Positions 15,201 through 27,250 of a stretch of 64,000 bases of DNA are shown here, in pieces (the first letter of the stretch is position 1; every line of letters starts with the position of its first letter). Both the position numbers and the translations under genes were made by a program. Origin of the DNA: Malurus cyaneus samueli (taxonomy: Eukaryota; Chordata; Aves; Passeriformes; Maluridae); the NCBI GenBank assembly GCA_009741485.1, contig CM019236.1, positions 49,031,859-49,095,858 on the forward strand. The letters run 5' to 3'. The notes under the pieces were generated by a model. It saw only the letters and a list, made by a program, of their open reading frames with translations, had not been told where the DNA came from and did no database searches.

Positions 15201-15816
15201 GAAATCACAGGTTTTTATAAAACCTTTGAAAATCTTATTACTGTCCCTACTTTTTGGATTTAAGTAATATAAAAGGGGGAAATGTAAAATTAAATTGCTT
15301 TTATTAAATGTACCATAGAGTCTCTGCACCAGTGTTTCAGTTTTTAAGAACAGCTCTTAGAAGCAGGAACTGTCTCCCTGTGAGTAGAAAATGTTTAGCA
15401 CTGGTTGATGCTTTTAGCTGCCAAATGCAGTAGATTTCTTGTTGTCTTTCCAGGCTGGTAACATGCATACAAGGTGGCTTTATCAGTCCCAAGGAATACT
15501 ACTTTCTCTCTCTTATTCATTTTGAGTAGATTGCACCATTCTTCCTCATTAGACTGTAATTGCTCTGTAATTATTTTAACTACAGCTGGGACAATAAGTC
15601 TTAATGGAACAGTACCGTAAAAAGAGCACTGAGAATTCAAAAAAATCATCTTCTCACTTGAATTTTATTACTTCTCACCTCCATCTCCGAAGTATTCAAA
15701 AGGTCACAAAGCAGAAAGAAAAAGAAGATTAAATAATTTGATCAGGATGATCAGCTAGATACCTTCTAGTAATAGATCTTCTCCAGAAATCTACATTTGC
15801 TAGATACATTCTGGGG

Positions 15817-15843
15817 AAAAAAAAAAAAAAAAAAAGAAAAAAA
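15817..15843. repeat. Poly-A tract with one G
   Basis: Nineteen A, one G, then more A. No retroposed gene was recognised immediately upstream. Confidence 0.85.
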
Positions 15844-16742
15844 TAGATTTTTTTACTTGCATATGCACCTATGGGCACTGCACTTCACTTACAAAAGAAA
15901 GTACCCAGGGACTAAGGATAGAAAATAGGACAAAATATTACAGACCTCAGGTCAGTTTTCTCTGCTAGTATTTTCTGCTTCCTTCTTTAACTATTTGCAA
16001 GACTTTCCTTACTGTATCTCAAGTTCTGTTTGTTATGCAGGCAAAAAAAATCTCTTTTAGCCTTATTCCTTTTTACACACAAGGTGTACATTGTTTCAGG
16101 ATATGTCCCAGACAGCCCACTAACACTTTACAATATATTTATTTTCATTCAGAAAAAAAAAAAAAAAGGTTTCTTTAGTTCTGTGGATCTAGTTCAGAAT
16201 CTTTGCCTAGTGGGTCAGTTTTCTGAGAATCAGTTAGCTGTAGCCATCCATTTCACAAGAAACATGATTCTGCAGAGCAATCTGCCAAATAAAAGTTTAA
16301 AGATATTTTTGCAAACACAATTTAAAAAAAATCAAGTAAATTGACATTATTGATAGGACTATTGCATTCACTTCTACATGTCTTTTAAGGGAAATTCTAT
16401 ATTATTCTAATTTTCTCCAAATTTATGCTAACCAATCTAGTACTTTCCACTTTGCCATTCATTATCTGTTATCTGTTGGGTTCATTGTGGTCTGCATCCA
16501 GTGTGCTGTTCCAGTTTGCATGCATGATTGGAAAAAAAAAGATTGTATTGCAAAAAAACCCTTAGAAATCAGCAACGATTTTTTCCCAAGTCCACAAGCT
16601 AAAATTAATACAGCAAAACAGACCATCTATCCCTTGTGTCAGCTGTTTTCCACGTTTGACTAAAAATCTAGAGATTTCCTGACACTTCTCTGGTGTTTTC
16701 CCTTTTTTTTATTATCATTTCAGCTTTTCTTAGAGAACTGTC

Positions 16743-17555
16743 TGTATTGGGTTGGTCCTGGTAGCAGGAGGGTTTGAGCAGGAGGGTTCTGTGAGGAGCT
16801 GCTGGAAGCCCCAAGACAAAAGGCTGTGGCAGCCAGGGTCAAATCCTTATCTCAAAAAGTGATAATACACCGAAGAAAGGGGAAAGCAACTGTGAAACAG
16901 CAATTGGCATCAGAGAAGGGAGGAGTGAGAATAAGTGAGAGGAATAGCCCTGCAGACACCAAGGCCAGTGAAGAAGGGGAGGCAGGAGGTGCTGCAGGCA
17001 CTGGAGCAGAGATTCCCCTGCAGCCCCTGTGCAGACCATGGTGCAGCTGTGCCCATGCTGGAGAAGTTCACAAGGAATTCAGCCCATGAAAAAGACCCAC
17101 ACTGGAATAGTTTGGGAAGGACAGCTGTGGGAAGGACCCAGGCTCCCTGTTGGAGCAGGGAAGGAGTGTGATGAGGAGACAGGAGCATCTGAGACAGCAT
17201 GTGATGAGCTGATTGCAGCCCCCAGTCCTTGTCCTCCTGTGCCACTGGTTGGTAGCACATAGAGACAATCAGGAGTAACTTTGAGCCACAGAAGAAGGAA
17301 GGGCTGGGGCGATGGTGATTTTAAGATTTGGTTTTATTTCTCATTGCCGCACTCTGACTAGATTAGGAATATATTAAACTAATTTCTGCAAGTTGAGACT
17401 GTTGTGTCCATGACTGCAACTGGTGAGCGATCTCTCCCTGTCCTTATCCCAACACACAGGCCTTTGGTTGATTTTCTCTCCCCAGTTCAGCTGAGGAGGG
17501 CAGTGATTGAGTTTTTCTGGGTACTGGTGTACAGCCAGGGTCAGTCCATCACACC
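16743..17555 (+). mobile_element. Solo LTR of an avian endogenous retrovirus (ERVL-like), nearly full length
   Basis: The order matches a very common bird LTR: a start near 'tgtattgggttggtcctg', 'ggagctgctggaagcc', 'agccctgcagacaccaaggc', 'cagtgaagaaggggaggcag', 'gagcagagattcccctgcag', a shortened block of 'gaagttca...cccatg' units, then 'taagatttggttttatttct', an ATTAAA poly(A) hexamer at 17373-17378, 'aactggtgagcgatctctcc', 'agctgaggagggcagtgatt' and the end 'gccagggtcagtccatcaca'. No internal retroviral genes flank it, so it is a solo LTR. Clear target-site duplications were not identified. ORFs inside it are chance. Confidence 0.8.
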
Positions 17556-18436
17556 AGTCTTACATGCAGTGGGACCATCATGCTTTTTAGCTGCGTATGG
17601 CAACTAGCAGAAACTCTTACTTTTCAGCTTTCATGAAGCAGTGATTTGCATTCATGCTATATGTATTTTATTTTCTTTATAATGAGCACAAACAAGCCAT
17701 CTAATGTAAATTTTATGGTGTGTCCTCTCTTCTCTTCTATGCACCTCTCATATTTTAAAATTCCATTTGCACAGAGTAGTTATCTTACGGGTGCCCCAAT
17801 TTATCCCTTTTTATTCCCACCTCATTCATTAAATGCAGTGCAATGTCGGTGCTTGAACTGAATTCCTAATTTGATGAGTCTTTAAAATACCTGCACATCA
17901 GGAACACGCATTTGTATAAAATTGTCAGGTAACCTTGCAATCTGAATCTCTTAGTAGCTGATTTCTTGTAAGTGATTTGCTTTTGAAAGTAGTGTGTTTA
18001 CAATACACTATTTGATTATTTGAATAAATCTTTCATTTATGACTAATTTCAGGCACAAGATTAATTTTTTGACATAACTCCACAGGTGCCACTGATGGAT
18101 TGGCCTAGAGAGCTTGTATTAATCCTATCTATCTTTACTTCCTTAGCAAAATGGAAGATGATGTTCAGAAAGCTGTGGTAAAATGAGCTTAAACATGACA
18201 ATGTAATCGCGATTACTTCAGACATCTTTTCTTCTATGCTGCTATCACAAAACGGACAGCTGTGTAAGAGTAATGGATAACAGTAGAAAAGGTCTTTTTA
18301 ATTGCTGTTCCTTTGCTGTGATGCAGACATGTCTTTAAATAGATTGTGAGCTGTGGAATTCCACCTGCTAATTCATCAGATCTTCTGTCTTGGAAAACGG
18401 GCAGCACTCACCAGCTTTGTACATACACTGTTTCAC
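17556..18436. other. Unique sequence between two LTR fragments, no gene seen
   Basis: AT-rich unique DNA with short random ORFs (for example 71 codons at 17646-17861). No retroviral coding remnant (gag, pol or env) was recognised between the LTR pieces, so they do not appear to form one provirus. Confidence 0.5.
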
Positions 18437-18835
18437 TGGGTTTGCATGGCAAGAGCTGGATAGTGGGACCACTATGAGTGGCTGTGATGATGAGTCAGGC
18501 TGTACCCCTGCAGTCTGTGGAGACCCAGGATCATCCTGCAGCCCATGGAGGACTCCCAGGCTGGAGCAGGTGGATGCCTGAAGTAGAGTGTGACCCTGCA
18601 GGCTCCTGGCAGGACCACTGGCCCCATGGAGAAATGAGTCCAGGCTGGANCGGGTTCTCTGGTAGGGTTTGGGATCCTGCAGGGGTGTCCTATTGAACAG
18701 TCCACTCCTGAGGGACAACACCATGGGACAGACACAAGTTCAACCAATTAAAAAAGAGCTGCAGCCCGTGGAAGGAATCTCTTTGAAGAAGTTCATGGAA
18801 GACTCTGTTCTGTGAGAGGGACCTTATGCTAGAGC
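18437..18835 (+). mobile_element. LTR fragment of the same ERV family, 5' half, 3'-truncated
   Basis: It begins with the LTR-like 'tgggtttgcatggcaagagc' and carries the family's degenerate tandem units of roughly 30-35 nt ('ctggagcaggtggatgcctg', 'ggctcctggcaggacca', 'gcagcccgtggaaggaa', 'gaagaagttcatggaag'). The 3' part (poly(A) hexamer and the 'ctgaggagggcagtg' end) is absent. One undetermined base (n) occurs at 18650. It is strongly diverged and cannot be functional. Confidence 0.7.
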
Positions 18836-21800
18836 ATAAGGACATTCATAAGAGTCCTTTGACAGTGTCTGTTATTAGGGAGGAGTTTTTATGGGTGGCA
18901 AGAAACAGGATAGAAAGATACGGGTAATTAAAAGGAAGAGTTTACTGCTGATTCTCACCTTGTAAGTATTAGGGGAAGCGAAAATGTTGCCCATTACCTG
19001 CAGGCATCACTAGGCAGCGATAAGCCCTTTTGAATGTATATGATTATGCCTCACAGGCAGAGCGTGATCTATAAACACTGGACATGAGGAGGCTTAGTGT
19101 AATCCTTGATCCAAAGTCAATTAAAGTCAATGTGGAGCTCTAGGAAAATCAAAGCATTGAACCTTGCTTACAGTTTATAACTGAAATGAAGGTCTACTGT
19201 GACTGAATTTTTCTTTCCCTTTTCTCTTTGTGATGAGGTACTGGTTACTTCTTAGAGCATTAAATGAACAAATTCTCTTTCCAGTTATTCAGCCTTCTAG
19301 AGCCAACACAGGACTTGAGCATTTATTCTCAATTACCTTGCATTAAATTTGGAAGAAAAAATAGCTGTATTAAGTGCTCGATGTTTTTCTAGTCTAAGAA
19401 ACAGCTTTAGTTCCTTATATCTAAGTTTTAGTTTGGTAAAACCGTTGATTATTTTTTTAATTAAATCTTTTGTTCACAAAAGATGAATAAAATGCCAGTG
19501 TGCCCTCCCAGAGCTGCATTGCAGATTGCTGTGAAATTCCTACTCATGAGAAAACCCCTGGCTTTGTAAAGCAAAGAAACAGACTGGTTTGTGCTGACGA
19601 AATCCCTCCAGGATTCTGAAGGGCACCACCTCATTTTTTTGCATGCATATTATGCTCTCCTACTGATTCCATTAGTGATTCATGGAAATTACCCCTATTA
19701 AACACAAAAATATTCATGGATCTGATTGCTGACATGAATATATTTGTTACAAAGACACTAAGATATCAGCTGTAAATTGTATGGGACTTATATTTGAGAA
19801 GTAAAACATGATAATAGAAGAGTTTTCTTTAGCTTTTGAATCTGCAGGCAAATTATTTTTAAATAGGCATACTGATTTAATGTGTTTTGTTGTGATAGCA
19901 AGTGATAGAGAAGCAGAATTCCTAATGGAAACAGCACAGATTGGTAGGATGCAATGGGTTTCCTTCTTTCCACGTGATCTGGGGATACGTCTTTGTATAC
20001 ACAATCAGTGTATGCAGATTTTTGCAGCCTGGCATCTGCAGTCTGGCTCTGAACAACCAGCGATCTCTTATTTCGAGAGTGGCACAAAGGGCGTGTGAGA
20101 ATGTGAAAGAAGAGACGGGAAGAAAGCACTGGAGTATTAACACAGAAAGCTCTTGTCAGACCTATTAAAATTGGTGGAAGGTCGGTGAGATTATAACAGA
20201 GTCTGAGGAAGCATCATTGTGCATTTAATCTCCTAAGAGAAATCTGTGTAGAAGGAGCTCTGACTGATACTCTGTTATCCCATCTTCTGGGAAGATCTGT
20301 TTCAGTTTGGCATATGACTCTGTATGTTGATGCTATCAGGGTTATCAAGGTGACCCTGGCTTCCAGAAGACTGGGCCTCTATATCCGGGATTTCAAATAT
20401 TGCAGCAAAGCCCATTCCTCATTTTTCATTTTGTGGGCTAAACTCCATTGCAGAGATTCACAGAGAAAGGCATTCTCAGATTATGTCAGTTATCTTCTAG
20501 GTAAATACATCTCCATGATCTTCTCCAGTCTGAAGATGACGTGGGAAAATTGTGCTAGCACAATAGATTGATCTTGTGGTCTCATAAAATTAGACTAAAA
20601 ATACTTAGCTAAATTGAAAATGAATTTTGCAAACCTCAAGACATTTGGAGAATTGAGGAGAAAATCTCCTGAGAGGAGACCGTCAGGTTGATAAACCAGG
20701 TGTCCCTTTACATATTTACATATATAACTGTATATTTATGCATGTAAAACTCCTTCTCAATACTTATTTACATTTTTCTTGGCTTATGAAACTAAAAAAA
20801 AAAACAAAATAATGGAAGTGATGGAGAAACAGGTTTCAATTAAAAGGCATGCTACTAAAGATAAGACCATCATATGTGACTGGCATAGTGATAGTGGGAT
20901 GATAGCTCACCTTGCTCATATGTCCTTACCCTGTGGATGTTTAGTTCTGCTGACCTTGCTCATAAAAAACTGCTGCCTGAGCTGCAGATTTTCTGCCAGT
21001 GCATTTTGAGAAAAAACATATAGTTAATGATACCAAATCATTAGTTGCAATCAAAGATATAATCAGTTTTCTGAGCTAAGCATAACATTCTTACTGAAGG
21101 GGCTCTGTCAAAGTAGGAGGCTGGAGAGAAGTTCTGCATGTCTGCACCACTGCTTTGTGGTGTGTGTCAGATGTGGATTTTTTGTACCTTGACCAGCGTT
21201 ACCAGCAGGACATTGAACTCACCTATCACTGCAGATAGATAAGTGACTGTTGGTGCCTAAACACGGGCTGGTGTTTATAATCTGGCATAGGTGTTTTCAT
21301 TTTGAAGAGACCAGAGGTTTGAGACAGAATGTGCTGTTATCACATGTAGAAACACTGTGACTTCTTGCTGCAGGCTACACTGAGATACACATAGGAAAGT
21401 AAAGTATTTTAAACAGGAAGAAAGTGAATATACACTAGAACCCATGCAACAAATTCTCCTACATTGACTATATATTTAAATTTCCTCCTGAAACTCTTGC
21501 TACGCTGTACTCTTTGACATGCCTTTGATAAAATCTAAATCTCAAATGCAATTCTATAAATTTTCTAGCTTGATATTCTTTTCTAGTTATTGGCTGTATA
21601 AAGTATTTAAATTTATGTGAGTTCTTTTCCTCATGCACATGGATTTCTTTTCACATCCTTTTTTCCCCATCTATCTTTTATATTAGCCTTCAGTTCCATA
21701 TGGTCAGATTGCTGCTACTTCAGCCCCATTTTAAAATCTTTCAGAAAGTGCAGAGGAACTTAATTATTAAATCTCCAAAAGCAAAAGCAACACTAGTTTT

Positions 21801-21860
21801 GGTGAAACTAAACAACAGAGTCTAAAAAGCTTCAGAAATAATCTGATTGTTCATTTCTGC
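18836..21860. other. Presumed LINGO2 intron, no gene seen
   Basis: Unique AT-rich DNA. Overlapping frames at 19747-20168 on both strands and an 85-codon frame at 20314-20571 show no recognisable protein. There is a short poly-A at 20793-20803. No transposon was recognised. Confidence 0.55.
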
Positions 21861-22390
21861 TCAGCACTGGGGTAACCTCACCTCAGGTGCTGGGGGCAGT
21901 TTTGGGTGCCACAATGTAATAAAGATATCAAGCTATTAGAGTGCATCCAGAAGAGGACTATAAGGATGGTGAAGGGCCTTGAGGGGAAGATGTATGAGGT
22001 CACTAGGTCTGTTCAGCCTGGAAGAGACTGAGGAGAGACCTCACCGCAGTTACAAGCTCCTGGTGAGGGGAAGAGCAGTAGCAGGCACTGATCTCTTCAC
22101 TCTAGTGACCAGTGACAGGACCTGAGGGAGTGGCCTCAAGTTGTGTAATGTTTAGGCTGGATATCAGGAACAGATATTTCCTGTGGATAGTCAGGTGGAT
22201 AGTCAGGTCCTAAGACAGACTCTCCAGGGCAGTGGGGAGCACCGAGCCTGACAGAGCTCAAGAAACATTTAGACAGTGCTCTCAGGCACATGGTGTGACC
22301 CTTGGGGATGTCCTGTGCAGGGCCAGGAGCTGGACTCAATAGTTATTATGGGTTCCTTCCAACTCAGGATGCTCTATTATTTTATGATTT
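21861..22390 (+). mobile_element. CR1 LINE fragment, 3' end, sense orientation
   Basis: CR1 landmarks in order: 'cagttttgggtgccaca', 'gtgcatccagaagagga', 'ctgttcagcctggaagaga', 'ggagagacctcaccgcagtt', 'ggctggatatcaggaacag', 'ggagctggactcaatagtt', 'ttccttccaactcaggatg', 'ctctattattttatgattt'. It is 5'-truncated and non-coding. The direct doublet 'ggatagtcaggt' at about 22185-22208 is a small local duplication inside the element. Confidence 0.92.
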
Positions 22391-24749
22391 AGGTTACATT
22401 TTGCAAATTACAACACCGCTTGCTTTTCACATCACTAACACAGAAGAAGTTTTTATGTAAGAACAGGAAGTGTAATGTTTCTTGGAACTTAAAGTATCTA
22501 TGGATAGGGAAGGGACGTTTCTCTCCACATTCCTTAGCTAGCCAGCCATCATGACTCGTCACAGGGGACCTCAGTCATGGAGAAATACTCTGCATGAGAG
22601 GGAATCCTGTCTCCTCCCTGTGCCACACCCTGGTGCAGTCAGGCATCCCTTCCCCAACTCTCAGCTGGCTGCAGCAGCTCTGGTCTGCTCCCACCACATG
22701 AACGAGGAGGAGAGCCAGGAAGGAGGAGAGCCAAGCCTGCCAAAAACAAAAGGGAGGGAGGGCTGGATGTAGCTGGTCAGCACACAGGCAATATGACTGA
22801 CACTGCACACACGCGGCAAACACACGAGACCATGGTATGGTCTGCTGTCCACTGCCATCCACTGCAATATGCTGAGCCGAGAGAAAATCAAAAGTAATTT
22901 TTGTGTGAGTTACGGGTTTGTTGAGATGGCAGCAGTTAACACTTGACTGAGAGCTAAAAGGGTCAGCAGTTCACACTCTCATGGTAAGAGGCTGTCAGTT
23001 CCCAAAGGGCTTACAGATCAATTACACAAATGAGGGAAGTGGTGAGAGGAAGGCAGTGTTGAAGAAATTCGAGTGACGCTAGACTAGGAGCTAAGAATTC
23101 GCTGACCAGAGCTGAGCATCAGTGACAGAGGCCAGATATGTATGTGCCTGTATTTCCTGAAGCCCAGTCTGAGCCTTAAAAGGTTCCTGCACATCCCTGT
23201 GTCCTTGCTATGAGACTCCACCCTTTTTCTCAGCCTGCAAAGGTTTGTTGTTCAATGAAAAGAATTAACATGATTTTTCTTCTGTTTGAGATACAGATTT
23301 TGCCACAAACACTCTGCTATTAAGAGTATTCTTTTTTGTTTAATTTAGCTACCTTGATAAGTCCTATTTTATGATGGATAATTATTAAGTTACATAAAAC
23401 AGCAATATGTTGTCTAACAGAGTAATAAACAAAGTCTTGAACCTGTAAAAATGCAGTCTCTTTCATCTTTTATATCCTTCCTTCTCTTCTGATCTTGCAT
23501 TTTATGAGAACAGGCATCCTTTTCTCTCTAACCCTCTTTTTCCCCCAGCTCCTCTATTATTTGGTCATAGACTATCCTGTGTTACTATGTTTTTGCTTCA
23601 ATTTTATTTCCCCCTCCATCTCTTCTCTTTGCTATTTTATTCTCCTATTGCATCCTGTTGTTTCTTATTATGCAGCTTTATTCTTGCAGAAGGATTGCCT
23701 CCTGCAGACACGGGCCTGCCCTTCCATATATCTTGGTCCCTTCCCACAGAGCTGGTCCGGTGAAGACCCTAGAAACCTGACTGATCTTTGAAACACAGCA
23801 TCACTGGGAAGCTGTCAATCATCCCTTACTGTGGTTGACTGGAACAGCAAAACAAAAGGATGGAAAGGGAAAAGTTAAAAAAACAAAGGCTTCTGAGCCT
23901 GATGTTTGTACAATAATTCCTCTTTGTCAAGGCTAAGAGTTTTCCTTCCAATGTTAAAGTGGATTCCCAGAAGGACTCCTTTTTATTGTGTTGATGCATG
24001 CTACACTGAGGCCTTGTTAGCTGTTGTGTTCACCCATCTGCTGAGATTCCATCCCATTCTTTATTGGTTTATTTTATTCTTACTAAACATTCTGAACTGA
24101 GTTTTAGTTGCATTTGATAGCCTTGCAGTTAAAATACTCTTTCTAAAGGTCCAGGATCAGCAACACATGAATGTGGGCCACGAATCAAGAGGACAGCCCT
24201 GGCCAATGGTAGGGCAGGCTGCACCAGGCTGTTTCCCTCTTATTGCCATAAATATATTCTTTATAAAGGGTGCAAATTGTTTATAAAATTTATAAATATA
24301 TTGTTAAACAAAGGAGTATCACAACAGCCTGCTGGGTTATAAATATCTGTCAGGAGTGGAACAATACCACTAACCTTGGCTCTAAATCACCCTCAACCTA
24401 AGTAGGTAATGGACTAAATTTTTCATAAATAATAGTGATTCCTTAAATATTTCAGTACTCTTGTTTTGCCTAAGAACATCTGTTGCATAAAGTCGGTACT
24501 GAGAACCTGATAACATTCATTAAGCACTTATCTCCATTGCTTTTAACTCTTGTACATACATTAACGAGGGGCAAAAGGACAACCAACAGTAGTGAGTAAA
24601 AGTCTAAAGTGTTTTTTGCTTTTATACCCACAGCATTGAGCCATACTGCCTGGGAGATTTAAAGGACTCTAAGGTTTTAGAGGAAGTCAGTAATTGAACC
24701 TTGTAAAAACCATACTGAATTTCTTTAGAATTTCCACAAAAAACTTAGT
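22391..24749. other. Presumed LINGO2 intron, no gene seen; GC-richer block at 22540-22880
   Basis: The block at 22540-22880 is clearly richer in G+C than its flanks and has overlapping frames of 73-95 codons on both strands, but it resembles no protein or repeat that I recognise. The remainder is AT-rich unique DNA. An AT-rich imperfect palindrome surrounds 24245-24305, with arms related to 'tttataaatatatt'. Confidence 0.45.
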
Positions 24750-25765
24750 GCGAAAATATTTTGCTAGTGAAAATGGGGAGGTTTTCTAGTGGATGAATTA
24801 CAATGTAGAAGTAAGACTTATCACTAGTGAGTAAAAAGGAGCAGATTATCTTCTGAGGCCTGGTATCAAAGACCTGAATAGTTAAAACCAGATGACCATA
24901 TGAAAGTGGGACCCAAAAAAGCCAGCAGGAAACCTACCATTGAAGTATTTTTGGCAAAAAAATCTCAACAACATAATTTGTGTTAAACTAATACATAGAT
25001 TTTAAAATGCTCTGCAATAAGATGTTCAACAAACTACTGAGCGTTATCTTTTTTCCTTTTTTGCGGGGTGGGGCCTAGCATCCTGTTGTGTTATACTGCA
25101 AGGGGTTTTTGGAATTTCATCTTTCTGGCAGAACTATTCCTATTACAGTGTAACATGATTTATTACACTTATAAAATAAACCCTTTCTGTTTAGGAAAAG
25201 ATAGTGATGCATCACAGAGGGAACCACTCCAGCTGGTAGAAATCCCAGCTCATATATATGTAGGATAGTCAGACTGTAATTTCAGTGAGGTACCATCATG
25301 CCCAGGCATTTTGGGCATCATAAATAATGCAAAAGATTTTAGGGAAAGAGACTGTTTGCAGTCTTTCTGTTTGCATGGGACAGGGGGTTGGGTTTTCATG
25401 GGTTTTTTACCTTGCTAGAGAAGAAAGGAGTTCATGCTTAGGTCCAGAATAGACCAAGTGCAACCTGTGAATAAAATATTTGGTCTTGTGAAGCTCTAAT
25501 TTGTAAAAAAGCAAGCTAGAGGGAGTTATCTACGACTGCATGAAATTACATTACATTCAAAAAGTAAATATCTCTTTGTTTCAATAACAGAACAAACATA
25601 GAATCATAGAATAATTAAGGTTGGAAGTGCAACACTGGGTGAACACTGTTCCCAATAATTCTAATAATAAATATCTTGTTTATTTGAGTGTGAAAAAGCT
25701 CTTTTAAAATAATGCTGCAGCCTCTCACAGTTGCTTGAAGAGTCCCTAAATCTGCATCTGATTTA
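24750..25765. repeat. First (clean) copy of an apparent false tandem duplication
   Basis: Anchors shared in order with the second copy: 'atcactagtgagt', 'agattatcttctgagg', 'gtgatgcatcac', 'cattttgggcatcat', 'gggacagggggt', 'aagctctaatttg', 'agctagaggg', 'gaaaaagctctttt'. This copy has normal intronic composition. It contains a 33-nt minus-strand CR1 end at 25597-25629. Confidence 0.75.
25597..25629 (-). mobile_element. CR1 3'-terminal scrap, antisense
   Basis: The sequence 'agaatcatagaataattaag' followed by 'gttggaag' is the reverse complement of the CR1 3' end. Only about 33 nt are recognisable, so it is a severely truncated insertion or a decayed one. Confidence 0.75.
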
Positions 25766-25787
25766 CTGCAAAAACTGTCCCTTCCCA

Positions 25788-27250
25788 GAAAATTGGCTTA
25801 CGATGAACAAAGGGTTAGGAGGTACTCTATCCTAGTTACGTGATGAATTAGCCATTGTAAAGAAGAGTACTAGGACTTAAATCACTAGTGAGTTAATATA
25901 AAGAGCAGCCAGATTATCTTCTGAGGCTCTGGTTATCAAAGACTGAATAGTTCCTACAAAAGAAAAACCACACCAGATGACATCCCTCGCATGAAAAAAC
26001 AAGCTATTGACGGAAACCGTTCAAAATAAAGCCCAAGCAGGAATATCCTACCACTATGGCAACGCTCATGCTATTTCCTATGGCACATTATTAAGGAGGA
26101 GAATCTGCAACGAAGCGGTATAATTTTGTTAAACCAAGCATGAACAATATGAGTGTCTCAAAAAGAAATCGCCCTCTGCAGACTCAAGCACAAGTGTTCA
26201 AGTGCGAAAACTACAATTGCAGTGCGGATACTATCTTTCTTTATTCACCTGTTTTTGCGCGAGTTAGGGGCCTATCCCGCATCCTGGTTAATGTTAGCTA
26301 GAACAGCTGCAGAGGTGGTTTTTGTAGAAAATTTACCATATATCTTCTCTGCAAGTAAACTATTCCTATTACAGTGGTAACATGATCTTATAACTTAATA
26401 AAATATAACCTTTCTGTCCTTACGGAAAAGATTAATCTAGTGATGCATCACGACGCGGGAACCACTTCCAGTTCATGGTAGGAGAAGTCCACGCTCCTAT
26501 TAATTAGGATGAATATGGATGAGAATCTTAGAAGATCTGTAGAATATTCTAGAGGTCGCCACTTCACACGGCAGCGCCATTTTGGGCATCATCAATTAGA
26601 GGCAACTTTATGTATTAAATACCGTGATAATGAGAACTGTTTCCGCAGTCTCCTCTTCTGTTCTGAGCCATGGGACAGGGGGTCTGCGGTTTTTCATTGG
26701 GGCGGATATATGGAATATACACACATTCACTAGAAAACCACGCGAGAAAGTTGTCATCGCATCTACGTGTACTCATGGACATATGGACTAAAGTGCAGCA
26801 CCTGAGATGAATTGACAAATTAAATATTCCCATGGTCTCGTGAATGCTCTAAAATATTCGCCCTAGAAATACTAGACAGAGCTAGAGGGTAGTATTTTAA
26901 CAACTTCCTGCAAAAGCGACTAGCTATGAACATCTAAACGTAAGAATCACTTTAGCGGAGTAGTATCTAAATTGAAATCGTACAAAAATCTACTTACGTT
27001 ATTGTCATGTCATATACAGATACAAACACTAGAATCCTATAGAATTTATTTTAATGGAGCGAAGGTATAGTCAAGTCACATGAGGGTGTATCCTAGCACT
27101 GAGTTTTTCCCAATGTAATTCTAAAAACATTAAATCAAAATATCCCACTTGTTGTCTATCTTGAAGTGGGTGAAAAGCTCTGTCTATAAAATAAAACTGC
27201 GAGAGTCACAGCACTCAGCCACGGGTATGGGATGCTTGCGATTAGAGAGG
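25788..27250. repeat. Second, indel-rich copy of 24750-25765 (probable unpolished long-read fill)
   Basis: It aligns collinearly to the preceding kilobase but with frequent single- and double-base insertions and substitutions, and it is longer (about 1.45 kb against 1.0 kb). CpG dinucleotides are abundant here ('cacgacgcggga', 'cacggcagcgcc', 'gtgtcgcgcctc') although they are scarce in the matching copy. Random sequencing error restores CpG, whereas real decay removes it, so an assembly artefact is more likely than a biological duplication. Confidence 0.7.

Larger units (their letters stand above)
8353..16742. other. Presumed LINGO2 intron, no gene seen
   Basis: Mostly unique AT-rich DNA. 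Contents noted: an (AAAT)n-like tract at 9221-9252, a T/G-rich simple region at 10700-10800, an AT-rich low-complexity region at 13075-13190, a poly-A/A-rich tract at 15817-15843 and poly-A at 16152-16166. ORFs up to 104 codons show no family resemblance. A possible weak exon-like segment (acceptor ending 14169, donor 'cca|gtaagt' near 14254) was seen but is not called. Confidence 0.55.

Noticed and set aside
16826..17262. Cluster of overlapping ORFs on both strands (66-116 codons)
   Set aside because: They fall entirely inside a GC-richer solo LTR, which does not code for protein here.
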